From: PALSA-1003 sp963791945
GTDB taxonomy: Bacteria > Pseudomonadota > Gammaproteobacteria > Burkholderiales > Casimicrobiaceae
Length of the DNA: 64,000 nucleotides
Direction of reading: 5' to 3'
Assembly (NCBI GenBank): GCA_963791945.1
Contig: CAWBUD010000004.1
Location: forward strand, 1-64,000
Shown here: positions 16,489 to 24,790 of the stretch, one piece after another
Position numbering within the stretch: position 1 is the first letter of the stretch
How the letters are laid out: each line of letters starts with the position of its first letter
Notes under the pieces: generated by a model
Databases searched by the model: none
What the model was told of the DNA's origin: nothing
Seen by the model: the letters and a program-made list of their open reading frames with translations, nothing else
Made by a program: the position numbers and the translations under genes

Positions 16489-17367
16489 ATGAACCGCCGA
16501 TCCACAGTTCGCGGATTCACTCTGTCATCGCTGAGGTGGAGGACGAGGAGACGAATGGCCCGGTGCTCGATGCACTCACCGAGGCCGAGGCACGCCGCAG
16601 TCCTGCTCGTCGCGATTACGCTACTCGCGGGCGCTGCGCTGCCCGCCTGGGCGGCGGGAGGTGGGCCGGTACTGATCAGTCAGCCAAAGCAATTCCCCGT
16701 CAGGATCACGCAACCAGGCGGCTATCAGCTCGCAGGGAATCTTACTGTCCCGGACGCCGATACGACGGCAATCGAGATTGACGCCGACAACGTAACGATC
16801 GATCTGGGCGGCTTCTCCATCCTGGGGCCGGTTCTCTGCGGATCAGCGTGCGCCCCGTCGGGTAGCGGCATCGGAATAGCCACAGGACCGTCTGGATCAA
16901 CGTTCCATTCAGGCATCACTGTGCGCAATGGCATGATTCAAGGTCTGGGCGGCCGCGGAATCGAACTGTTTGGAAATTCACATCTTGTGGAATACATGCA
17001 CCTTCGAGGCAATAGCCTTGGTATGCAGGGGAGCAATGCAATCATCCGGCAAAACATCATAGACTTGGTCTGCAACTTCGACGATGGGATCGTCTACTTT
17101 GGAAGCGGGTTTTTGATCAGCGACAATATCGTGACGTCATCATGCGGCCACGCTTCTGTCGGAATTGCCCTCTACACGTCCGATTTCAGTAACGGCAGCG
17201 TGGTACGCAACATCGTCTCCGGCTTCATGTATGGGCTCGATCTTGGCAACAATACCAGCTATAGCGGCAACGTGTTGACCGGCAACAGTACTGCTAATGT
17301 TCATGGGGGCATCAACACGGGCCAGAACATTTGCGACTTTGCGGTTTGCCCAGGCGCGCAGTTCTGA
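16489..17367 (+). CDS. Secreted right-handed beta-helix protein
   Basis: A 292-residue exported protein. After an unusually long basic N-terminus and a hydrophobic segment (AAVLLVAITLLAGAALPAWA), the body shows parallel beta-helix rungs: TTAIEIDADNVTIDLGGFSI, SGITVRNGMIQGLGGRGIEL, NAIIRQNIID, NGSVVRNIVSGF and SYSGNVLTGNS. Such folds are common in polysaccharide-binding or -cleaving surface proteins; no catalytic residues can be named here. ATG 16489 has a strong AGGAGG box 5 bases upstream and is preferred over 16453. It is the last gene of the set divergent from the STAND regulator. Confidence 0.75.
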   Translation: MNRRSTVRGFTLSSLRWRTRRRMARCSMHSPRPRHAAVLLVAITLLAGAALPAWAAGGGPVLISQPKQFPVRITQPGGYQLAGNLTVPDADTTAIEIDADNVTIDLGGFSILGPVLCGSACAPSGSGIGIATGPSGSTFHSGITVRNGMIQGLGGRGIELFGNSHLVEYMHLRGNSLGMQGSNAIIRQNIIDLVCNFDDGIVYFGSGFLISDNIVTSSCGHASVGIALYTSDFSNGSVVRNIVSGFMYGLDLGNNTSYSGNVLTGNSTANVHGGINTGQNICDFAVCPGAQF

Positions 17368-18034
17368 ACTCGGGCGGCTCGCAGGTGCTCCAAATCGAGC
17401 GTCTCGGATCTGATACGGAGCAGGGACGACGATGAGGGATCGGGCTATCCCCCGGCCGGGGTAGTGTCCTAGGACACCACCCACCCTGCAGCGGGCTTTC
17501 AGCAAGGGATAGGTCCATCGCTCGCCGTGCGCCGCGGGCGAAGGATCGAATGGCGGCTTTCGGTGACCTGAGAAGGGTCGATAGCGACATCGAACGGCCG
17601 GTCTGTGCGACATTGCTCGATGGCCGCTCTGCGGTGCAGCCGACCGATGTGAAAGAGGCCCTGCCTCTTTCTGTCATCCCACATCATCCGAGGTACGACG
17701 TACTTGGCTCGAGGTTCTTAGTACCCGGTGCTCAGGACGTCGAGCGAAGAGGCGAGACTCTGGCCGAATAAGAGGTGCGAAGAACAAGACATGCTCTGGC
17801 GCATTGCGCGACCGTGACCCGCTATGGATCCGTTTGCGGGTCGCAGTGAACACAGGACCGGTGCCTGCAGTCGACCCCTTCTCGGTCATAGGCCAACCGA
17901 AGCCGACCGGCCGCTTCGCCGCGGCAGCGGCCGTTCAGTCGCGGCTCATCAATGGGCGCCTTCGGCCATGAGCCGCCGGTCAGCCTCGCCTCCAAAATTT
18001 CCCGGAACCGGTCATTCGCCGTGGTCTTGGCGAG
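17368..18034. other. Noncoding gap with palindromes, a dispersed repeat and array F
   Basis: About 670 bases with no gene. It holds overlapping palindromes at 17450-17482, a repeat-like stretch at 17548-17640 (containing GAACGGCCGGTCTG, similar to 26420-26475) and array F at 17693-17760 (GTAC, GTAC, GCTC, GTTC, GTAC, GTGC, GGAC in 7-base register). Confidence 0.6.
17450..17482. promoter_or_regulatory. Overlapping palindromes behind the beta-helix gene
   Basis: CCCCGGCCGGGG (17450-17461) is a perfect 12-bp dyad. It overlaps a second dyad centred at 17470/17471, GTGTCCTAGGACAC (17464-17477), which extends to 24 bp with one mismatched pair. It could be a protein-binding site or a strong hairpin ending the upstream operon. 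There is no T run. Confidence 0.4.
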
Positions 18035-19219
18035 TCAAAGCAGCTCGAGCGTCAGCGCGATGCCCTGACCCCCACCGATACACAACGTAACTACGCCGCG
18101 CTTGCCGCCACCCCGTTGCATCGCGTGCAGTAGTCGCGTGGTCAGCACTGCGCCGCTTGCGCCAATCGGGTGCCCGTGGGCAATCGCTCCACCCTCGGCA
18201 TTGACGACGTCTTCCGCAAGCTCCAGCTGACGCAAGCACGCGAGGCTGATCGCAGCGAACGCTTCGTTGATCTCGACGCGGTCGATGTCGCGTACCAGCC
18301 ATCCGGCGCGCGCGAGCGCCTGATTTACGGCGGGGATGGGGCCGAGGCCAAAGAACCCGGGCTCAACCGCGCCTAATCCGAAGCTGGCGAGCCGTGCTAC
18401 CGGCTTGAGGCCGTTCTTCTCTGCCCAGCCGCGCTCCGCCACAATCATCGCCGCCCCGGCGCTGTTCAGCCCCGGCGAATTGCCTGCCGTGATCGTGCCG
18501 TCCTTCCTGAACGCCGGCTTGAGCTTCGCCAGCGACTCGGCGGTCGTGTCCGGCCGGTTGTGCTCGTCCTTCGCAAAAACAATGGGGCCCTTGCGCACCG
18601 GTATTTCGATGGGGGCGATCTCGACGTCAAAGAGGCCCGCTGCTTGCGCCTTCGAGAAGCGCTGTTGCGAGCGCAATGCCCAGCGATCCTGGTCCGCGCG
18701 AGTGATGCCGTACTTCTGCGCGAGGTCCTCGGTGTGCCAACCGGAATGCTGGCCGCTGAAGGCGTCGTTCAGGCCATCGGAGAGCATGCTGTCGTAGAGA
18801 GTCACGTCACCCATGCGGGCGCCCCAGCGGCCTTGCGGCAGCAGGTAAGGCGCACGATCCATGTTCTCCATTCCGCCCGCGATCGCGCATTGCGTCATGC
18901 CCGACCAGATCTCCAGCGCGGCGCTGGCGATGGCCTGCGCGCCGGAGCCACACACGCGGTTGACGGTGAGGGCCGGAACCTCCACCGGCAGGCCCCCGGC
19001 GATGCCGGCCTGTCGTGCCGGGTTCATCTTGACGCCGGCCTGGATGACGTTGCCCATCACGAGCGACTGCACCTTGCCAGGGGCGAGCCCGGACCGACGC
19101 AATGTTTCCTTGATGGCGACCGCGCCGAGTGCTGGCGCCGGCGTGTCCTTGAGCGTGCCGCCGTAAGTGCCGATCGCAGTGCGGACGGGGCTGCACAGAA
19201 CGACTTCGATTTTGCTCAT
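18035..19219 (-). CDS. Thiolase (acetyl-CoA acetyltransferase family)
   Basis: A 394-residue thiolase, the usual length. It condenses or cleaves acyl-CoA (acetoacetyl-CoA or 3-ketoacyl-CoA). The nucleophilic Cys is C90 in VNRVCGSGAQA. The general-base His is in GGAIAHGHPIGASG, and the second Cys is in VTLCIGGGQG near the end. It is cytosolic and could serve beta-oxidation or PHB-type metabolism. ATG 19219 has CAGGAGAA just upstream and gives the family start MSKIEVVLCSPVRTAIG. No other fatty-acid gene is adjacent, and the gap to the next gene upstream is about 500 bases, so it is probably a single transcript. Confidence 0.93.
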   Translation of the reverse strand: MSKIEVVLCSPVRTAIGTYGGTLKDTPAPALGAVAIKETLRRSGLAPGKVQSLVMGNVIQAGVKMNPARQAGIAGGLPVEVPALTVNRVCGSGAQAIASAALEIWSGMTQCAIAGGMENMDRAPYLLPQGRWGARMGDVTLYDSMLSDGLNDAFSGQHSGWHTEDLAQKYGITRADQDRWALRSQQRFSKAQAAGLFDVEIAPIEIPVRKGPIVFAKDEHNRPDTTAESLAKLKPAFRKDGTITAGNSPGLNSAGAAMIVAERGWAEKNGLKPVARLASFGLGAVEPGFFGLGPIPAVNQALARAGWLVRDIDRVEINEAFAAISLACLRQLELAEDVVNAEGGAIAHGHPIGASGAVLTTRLLHAMQRGGGKRGVVTLCIGGGQGIALTLELL

Positions 19220-19714
19220 GCAATTCTCCTGAAACTGAATGGCCGATTCGCCGTCGATCACGAAGGGGCGGTCGATTTCGGCGGCAAAAAAGGTGCAGCA
19301 CGCTACGAACGCGCACCGTCAATCTTCAAGTATAGGCGGGGCTTTTCGGCCTGCGTTGACGAAGGTCATCACAACTTCGACGATGGGCGCGACCAAGCGC
19401 CACTGCAGTCCAGCGGCGGGCATGCAGGCGCCCGCACCCAGATGCACAAGTGGGCCGGAACCGGGGCTGGTAACAATGGACAGGCACATGGCCCCCATCC
19501 AGCAGCGCGTCGCTGGATAGCGCGGTTGGCGCGTTGTCTCCCGTGCTGACTCCGGAGCAGAAGGCCATCGCTGATCAGAGCGTCGGGATGATGGGGCCGC
19601 GGAATGGGATCCGGTCGGCGCGACGGCTGATCGATGGCGGGCGGGCCATCCGGCGCAACGCGCAGGATGCCCGCCTTAGCAACCGTGAGCTAGTGCTTGC
19701 CTAATGAATCGGGA
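19220..19714. other. Gap with a possible decayed coding fragment
   Basis: About 495 bases. A + strand frame at about 19540-19704 (LTPEQKAIADQSVGMMGPRN, then RSARRLIDGGRAIRRNA) has coding-like residues but no start or ribosome site, so it may be the tail of a lost gene. No family is recognised, and nothing else is seen. Confidence 0.4.
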
Positions 19715-20311
19715 TCAATAGCCGGAGCAGGGGATGCAGACCGGCTGCCCATCCTTGATCCGGACGTAGCGATCAAACACATATTCACCGCACACGCTGC
19801 ATTTGGACTTGTTGAACGAGCCCTTGACTGGTGTGAACTTGAAGTCGGGCTTGGCTTCGACCTTGAACACCGCATCGTCCGGTTGTTCGTAAGTCCACTT
19901 GAGGATTTCTTCCCGCGCCGGCGCCGGAATCTGGGAAGGTTCCAGCCCCTTCTTGCGATGGACGAAGAAGTCGAATTTCCCCATGGCGTCGACGAACTCG
20001 GGCAGCAGCGACAAGCGCACCGAACCCTTGGCCGGGTGATGAAAGACCGCCGCGAGCTTGCCGTAGGAGGTCTTCGCCATGAGCAGCTTGCCGTAGGTGG
20101 CGCCCGTGGCCGCCTGGATGCCGTCCATCAGGCAGGCTTGCGGATGACCCTCTCCGATTTCCGGAAAGACAAAGAAACCGTGGTCCTTCTCGCGCTCGAC
20201 ACCCAATTTTTCCATAGCGAGTCGGCCCATGCGAAAGCCGAGCGGCATGAACGGGCATTGGTGGCCGTGAAATTCGAACGCCCATTCGGGCGGGACATAG
20301 GGAGTTGTCAT
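19715..20311 (-). CDS. FmdE-like protein with C-terminal zinc ribbon
   Basis: A 198-residue cytosolic protein. The N-terminal domain (FEFHGHQCPFMPLGFRMG) carries the HGHxCP metal or cofactor motif of the FmdE family, named after a subunit encoded with formylmethanofuran dehydrogenase. The C-terminus has a four-cysteine ribbon, CSVCGEYVF and CIPC. Bacterial FmdE-like proteins have no agreed function; a metal- or molybdopterin-related role is an inference. ATG 20311 has AAGGAAC upstream. It lies 97 bases downstream of the tauE-like gene on the same strand and is probably the last gene of the osmC-CDF-tauE set. Confidence 0.8.
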   Translation of the reverse strand: MTTPYVPPEWAFEFHGHQCPFMPLGFRMGRLAMEKLGVEREKDHGFFVFPEIGEGHPQACLMDGIQAATGATYGKLLMAKTSYGKLAAVFHHPAKGSVRLSLLPEFVDAMGKFDFFVHRKKGLEPSQIPAPAREEILKWTYEQPDDAVFKVEAKPDFKFTPVKGSFNKSKCSVCGEYVFDRYVRIKDGQPVCIPCSGY

Positions 20312-20408
20312 GATCTGTTCCTTTGAAGGATGGCTCGACATGACCGAGCTCTTTACGACAAATGAGCCGCCCACCTGATGTCACCTTCCCGCATCGAACG
20401 GGGTCCGG

Positions 20409-21152
20409 TCACAGCAGGCTCCAAGCGGTCTTTGCGGCCACCGCTATCAGTACGAGGGCGATGATCCGTTTGAGTTGATCGCTGCGCAGTTTTTCGCTCG
20501 CGAGCCATGCCCCAAGCGCGGCGCCCGCAGCGGTTGCCACCGTCGTGGCGCCAAGCAGGTCGAGGCCCATATGCGCAGTCTGGACGTGGGCAAGAAATCC
20601 GGACAACGAGGCGAAGATCACCACGAACGAGGCGCTCGCCGATGCCCGCTTGGGCTCGACGCCGGCGGCCACCAGTGCCGGAACGATGATGTTGCCACCC
20701 CCGACGCCCAACAGGCCGCCCACGAACCCTGCGATGGCGCCCACCGGCAGCCCCAGGATCAATGCCTGCGCCAACGTGCGGCGCCCAGCTCGCGGTGTCG
20801 GCTTATAGAACAGCATCATCACACTGGCAAAGACCAGGAACGCCACGAAAAGCCAGAGCAGTGGAGCGCGATGCAGCCGCTGCGCCACCCATACGCCGGG
20901 CGGCGAGGCCAGTACGGCAATGATCAGCATGGGAATGACCAGTCGCCACTCGACCAAGCCTTTGCGGATGAACGTCACCGAGGCAACTGTCATGCCGATG
21001 GCGTTGAGGAGCAGGGCGGTCGCCATGGCCGTTTGAAGCTCGATCCCGAAAGCGAGAAAAACTGGGATGAGGATGACAGCGGCGCCAACGCCGGCCATCG
21101 AAAAGATCATGGTCAGGACGAAGGTGACGAGCGTGGCAAACGCGAGCATCAC
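20409..21152 (-). CDS. TauE/SafE-family membrane permease
   Basis: A 247-residue integral membrane protein of the sulfite exporter TauE/SafE family. It has about eight hydrophobic segments in two related halves. The family glycine-rich motif appears as FSMAGVGAAVILIPVF in the first half and FVGGLLGVGGGNIIVPAL in the second. Members export sulfite or other small sulfur- or carbon-containing anions; the substrate here is unknown. The start codon overlaps the stop of the CDF gene by four bases (ATGA), so the two are coupled. The neighbouring metal efflux and OsmC genes point to stress or detoxification cargo. Confidence 0.88.
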   Translation of the reverse strand: MMLAFATLVTFVLTMIFSMAGVGAAVILIPVFLAFGIELQTAMATALLLNAIGMTVASVTFIRKGLVEWRLVIPMLIIAVLASPPGVWVAQRLHRAPLLWLFVAFLVFASVMMLFYKPTPRAGRRTLAQALILGLPVGAIAGFVGGLLGVGGGNIIVPALVAAGVEPKRASASASFVVIFASLSGFLAHVQTAHMGLDLLGATTVATAAGAALGAWLASEKLRSDQLKRIIALVLIAVAAKTAWSLL

Positions 21153-22090
21153 AGGCTCAGCGGGACCCCATCAGAGCATGTGGACCGATTCCGCCAGTAC
21201 ACCTTCCGAATATTCGGCTCAGGCTGCAAGGTGAAATGACGGATGCCGTAACGCTGCAGCAGCCCATCAAGATCGGCGAGCAATTCTCCCCACTGCGCCA
21301 TGTCCTCGACCACCACGTGGGCGCTCAGCGAGATCTTGTCCGAGGAAATCGTCCACACGTGCAGGTCATGCACCGCCTGCACACCCGGATGGGCGGCGAG
21401 CGCACGCCCGATCTCCTCGACTGGCAAGTGCAACGGGGTGCCTTCCATGAGCGCGTGCAAGGCTTCCCGCAACAGCCGCAGGCTGGAAATTAGGATCAAC
21501 GCTGCGATTGCCATCGAGAGGATGGGATCGATGGGTGTCCAGCCGCTAAATGTCACCACCACACCGGCGATCAATGCGGCCACCGACCCGAGCAAATCGC
21601 CCAGTACATGCACCATGGCGCCCCGCGTGTTCATGTTGCGCTCACCCCGGGAGAGCACCCAGGCGACCGCGAGATTCACTACCAGCCCGATCACGGCCAC
21701 GACCGTAACGGCCTCGCCGGCGATAGGCCCCGGAGAGCGCAGGCGTTCGATTGCACTCACCGTGATGGCGGCGATGACGGCGAGCATGAAAAATGCGTTC
21801 AGCAAGGCGGCAAGAATCTCCGCCCGGGCAAAACCGTAGGTATGACGATGCGATTGGGGGCGTTTGGCGAGCCACGCTGCAGCGCCCGCCAGTGCCAGTG
21901 CACCGCCGTCGGTGAACATGTGCCCGGCATCGCTCGCAAGAGCGAGCGAGCCGGACCACCAACCAGCTAGCGCTTCGATGAAGGCAAAGCCGAGCGTCAA
22001 ACTGATGGCGACGATCAGCGTCCAGCCGGAACTGGCAACATGACGATCGTGATCGTCGCTCATGGTTGCGGACGACGTGATCGAGGTCAT
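21149..22090 (-). CDS. Cation diffusion facilitator (CzcD-like metal efflux)
   Basis: A 313-residue protein from ATG 22090 (304 from ATG 22063; neither has a good ribosome site). Six membrane segments follow a short His/Asp-rich N-terminus. The metal-site motifs are visible: SDAGHMFTDGGALA in helix 2, and HVLGDLLGSVAAL in helix 5. A cytosolic ferredoxin-like domain (VQAVHDLHVWTISSDKISLSAH) closes the protein. CDF transporters of the CzcD/ZitB group exchange Zn, Co or Cd for protons. It sits between the osmC-like gene (22 bases upstream) and the tauE-like gene (4-base overlap), clearly within one operon. Confidence 0.9.
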   Translation of the reverse strand: MTSITSSATMSDDHDRHVASSGWTLIVAISLTLGFAFIEALAGWWSGSLALASDAGHMFTDGGALALAGAAAWLAKRPQSHRHTYGFARAEILAALLNAFFMLAVIAAITVSAIERLRSPGPIAGEAVTVVAVIGLVVNLAVAWVLSRGERNMNTRGAMVHVLGDLLGSVAALIAGVVVTFSGWTPIDPILSMAIAALILISSLRLLREALHALMEGTPLHLPVEEIGRALAAHPGVQAVHDLHVWTISSDKISLSAHVVVEDMAQWGELLADLDGLLQRYGIRHFTLQPEPNIRKVYWRNRSTCSDGVPLSL

Positions 22091-22112
22091 GTCCTCGACC
22101 AAGACGTGCAGA

Positions 22113-22550
22113 TCAGCCTGCACGCCGGATCGTGCCGGACATGGCCGTGCCGGGTGCGACGGTGTTGAATACCGTGCCGTACCGCTTGACGTTGTCGTGC
22201 AGGAGTTCGAGCCGCCGATCGTCTTCATCCGTGTCGACGATGAGCTCGTAATCGATCGATTCCATGCGGGGCGGCACGTCCTGGCGCACGCCATGCACCC
22301 GCACCTCGACCCCCCGGAGTTGGAACTTGAGCACCGGCGTCACCCGCTCGATGCCCTTGATCATGCAGGCGGTCAGTGCCGCGAGCAGCAACTCGGCCGG
22401 ATTGAACGCGTCGGCGCGGCCATTGACGTCGGTGTCGAGCGTGACCGACGCCTCCTTGCACTTCGCCAGGCTACCGTGGGCATCCACGCGCCGGGTGTTG
22501 ACCGTGAACGTCATCTTGGGTTTGGCTTCGGTCATGGAAGCGCCAGTCAT
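22113..22550 (-). CDS. OsmC family protein
   Basis: A 145-residue protein of the OsmC/Ohr superfamily. The central helix holds FNPAELLLAALTACMIKGIERV, with the family cysteine in LTAC. The remainder (VRVHGVRQDVPPRMESIDYE) is the expected beta-rich part. OsmC proteins reduce organic hydroperoxides using two cysteines; the second is not evident here, so this may belong to the larger OsmC-like group of unknown chemistry. ATG 22550 is used; ATG 22535 is also possible. It is the first gene of the four-gene osmC-CDF-tauE-fmdE set. Confidence 0.82.
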   Translation of the reverse strand: MTGASMTEAKPKMTFTVNTRRVDAHGSLAKCKEASVTLDTDVNGRADAFNPAELLLAALTACMIKGIERVTPVLKFQLRGVEVRVHGVRQDVPPRMESIDYELIVDTDEDDRRLELLHDNVKRYGTVFNTVAPGTAMSGTIRRAG

Positions 22551-22899
22551 CGGATTCCCGCGTTTGCCACAACGGCTGAACATCGCGTCCCGGCACAACG
22601 GTTCGATCTTCCGCGATTTGCTTTCCCGCTCTGTTGACTGCAGTCAAAGCATCGCAGAATATCGGCAGATATTGGTCGAGGCGTGGCGCTCCGACCGGCA
22701 ACGCCTACCGCCTGTTCGGGAACCGACTCGGCTAGGGGAACTGCGCGGGGAACCGCGCCGACGGGCTATCCTCGAGTCGAGCGATCCGCCAGCCAACAAC
22801 AGGCTTGAGCGGACCGGCCGCGACGGCCGCTCAGCCCAAGGGTTGAACGTCCGCCTTTCCGAAAACCCGACCGGCTGCTCTGGGTCGGAAGCGGCAGCT

Positions 22900-23155
22900 G
22901 GGCAGTGCGGGCACGACTTCCTGATCGCGTTCTCCTGCAAGGGCAGGGGCGTGTGCCCATCGTGGCGCAGGGTGGCGACGGCGGCGCATCTCACCGATCA
23001 CGTCTTGCCGGACCTGCCGCTGCGGCAATGGGTCCTCGCGGTTCCGAAGCGGCTGCGCTATTTTCTGGAAGGCGACGCCGAACTGCAGGGTGCTGCACTG
23101 CGCTTGTTCCTGCGCGCAGTGGAGCAATGCTTGCGAAGCCACGCCGCAGTCGGCC
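22900..23155 (+). pseudogene. IS91-family transposase fragment
   Basis: A piece of an IS91-type (HUH) transposase. CGHDFLIAFSCKGRGVCPS, HLTDHVLPDLPLRQWVL, PKRLRYFL and LRLFLRAVEQCLR are the conserved N-terminal zinc-binding and adjoining blocks. The stretch CPSWRRVATAAHL has lost residues compared with the usual CPSC motif. The HUH and tyrosine motifs are absent because the sequence stops matching near 23155. The upstream flank (22795-22895) looks like a dispersed repeat. It is a relic of an old insertion. Confidence 0.78.
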
Positions 23156-23196
23156 CATCGCGCGGCCCGATTAGACTTTGGTGTTCTATTTTCTGT

Positions 23197-23895
23197 TCAA
23201 GCCGCGACGCGTTGCCGCCGCAGTGAGGCCCCTCCAGCGAGTAACGCCAGAGCCGCCAGCGCTAGGGACGTCGGCTCCGGATTGGTAGCCACGGTGGAGG
23301 AAAAGTCGCTAAAGGCGGGCGCTAGCCCCCGTGTGATGATGATCTCCGTGCCGTCGGTGGCTTTGAGCAGAGCGCCGTTAGTGCATAGGTTCAGGTCGGG
23401 GCAGAACGGTCCAAAGCCGTTGGAGGAGAAATTGGAGGCGAGGTCGTAGGTCTGGAATGCCGCACCACCGTAGGTTGCCAGCGGATAGGTGGGGCCGTAC
23501 ATCGAACTGAATCCGGCGCCGCCGTTCGTCTGATCGACGCTCACGTAGAGCCCACCAACGCTAAGATCCAGATTCGCAAAATAAGTGGGAATGGTCGGGT
23601 CGAGGAAAGACACCGTGATAATTACGGCGGTGAGCGAGTGGTTCGTTAGTCCGCTAGCGCCTGTGACGCTGAACGGCGCGACGCCACTGGTGTCAGCTTC
23701 GCCTATCATTACGATGAAGGCGCACTGGCCATCGGTGATCGAGGTGCAGTTGTGGGCAGTGCCGCCGATCTCGATTGACTGAAACTCCATGAAGTCGCTA
23801 TACACGATGAAGTTGGCCCAGGCGGGGCTGCACAAGGGGACGACGATGGCGGCAAACACACAAGCGAGGAGCCTTGCACCGGGCATGATTCGCAT
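23197..23895 (-). CDS. PEP-CTERM sorting-domain protein
   Basis: A 232-residue exported protein. The signal peptide is MRIMPGARLLACVFAAIVV to about residue 28. A beta-rich middle with two cysteine pairs (HNCTSITDGQC, FCPDLNLC) follows, then a C-terminal sorting tail, NPEPTSLALAALALLAGG, with a basic end (RRQRVAA). The PEP motif marks it for an exosortase located elsewhere. ATG 23895 is preferred, with AGGTGT before it. It is the second such protein in the island and has no close similarity by eye to the one at 8770-9384 beyond the tail. Confidence 0.78.
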   Translation of the reverse strand: MRIMPGARLLACVFAAIVVPLCSPAWANFIVYSDFMEFQSIEIGGTAHNCTSITDGQCAFIVMIGEADTSGVAPFSVTGASGLTNHSLTAVIITVSFLDPTIPTYFANLDLSVGGLYVSVDQTNGGAGFSSMYGPTYPLATYGGAAFQTYDLASNFSSNGFGPFCPDLNLCTNGALLKATDGTEIIITRGLAPAFSDFSSTVATNPEPTSLALAALALLAGGASLRRQRVAA

Positions 23896-24790
23896 TGGCA
23901 CACCTATTCAAAGACTAGACTTGCGGCGGCAAGCATCATCTATGCCGGGATCAGCATTGGCCCGCCAAATCAATGAATAGCGGCCTTGTGACGCAGACGA
24001 AGGACCTGGCCGATGTAAGAAACTTCGACATTCTCTAAAAGAACGTTGCGCCGTGGCACGCCGCTACGTCGCTCATGTCGAGGGTGTCGTTACGTCAAAG
24101 GCAATTAAAGGCTAAGTTCGCGACAAAACGTCACGCGATCGCGGTGAAAATGATTGCCGCCAGCCGGCGACGACGGTCCGCCCCGACAGCAGACAGCTCC
24201 GGCCCGAGGAACGGAGGAGGAAAGCCGGGAGTGCCCGCCAGCTTGCCGCCCGGGTCGCGCATGCCAACGCGCGCGAGCAGCGTTACTGCAAGAGCATCAA
24301 TATCGCGGCCGTTGCCGCCATCAGCGTGGCGCCGACCACGAAGGCCAGCATGAAGCCCAGCGCTGGCGGATGAGCTCGACATGCTGAAATTCCCGGCGGT
24401 CACCGTCTGAAGGAAATCCAACGCCACGACGCCTCATCGCGAGCAGCCTAGCACGTCTTGACTTGCCCGGAGCGACGGGGAGCCGAGGCGCTCCGGCGTC
24501 GCGGCGGGGTCACGGCGACACCGGGTGCGGGTGCTTCGCGAGCGTCAGCGAGTCCATGTCGTGTGCCGGCGGCTGCAAGCACGCGCCTGCCAGGCGTCGT
24601 ACACGGGCGACCGTCGACGGTCGTGACTACCAGGCGACGTGCTGGTCGAACTCGTAGGCAGGGGTGAGCAGCGCCAGGTTCATTCTCGCCCAGCTGACGG
24701 ATGTTGCGGTGCCCGTATGCCGCGATCCGAACGGCAGCTTCCAACGGTTTCAATGTCCCCTAACAGCTCCGCCCGACGTCGGGATCGGGT
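23896..24790. other. Noncoding gap with a possible membrane-protein relic
   Basis: About 900 bases without a supported gene. On the minus strand at about 24290-24380 a frame reading GFMLAFVVGATLMAATAAIL ends at a stop. It looks like the last membrane helix of a lost transporter but has no upstream gene. The rest is GC-rich and featureless. Confidence 0.4.

Noticed and set aside
22264..22890. The open frame leading into the IS91 fragment as part of the transposase
   Set aside because: It runs antisense through the osmC gene and then through repeat-like sequence; similarity to IS91 begins only near 22900.
24448..24753. A 101-residue minus-strand frame between PEP-CTERM and IS1182
   Set aside because: Arg/Ala/Pro-rich, no ribosome site, no recognisable domain; a chance frame in GC-rich DNA.
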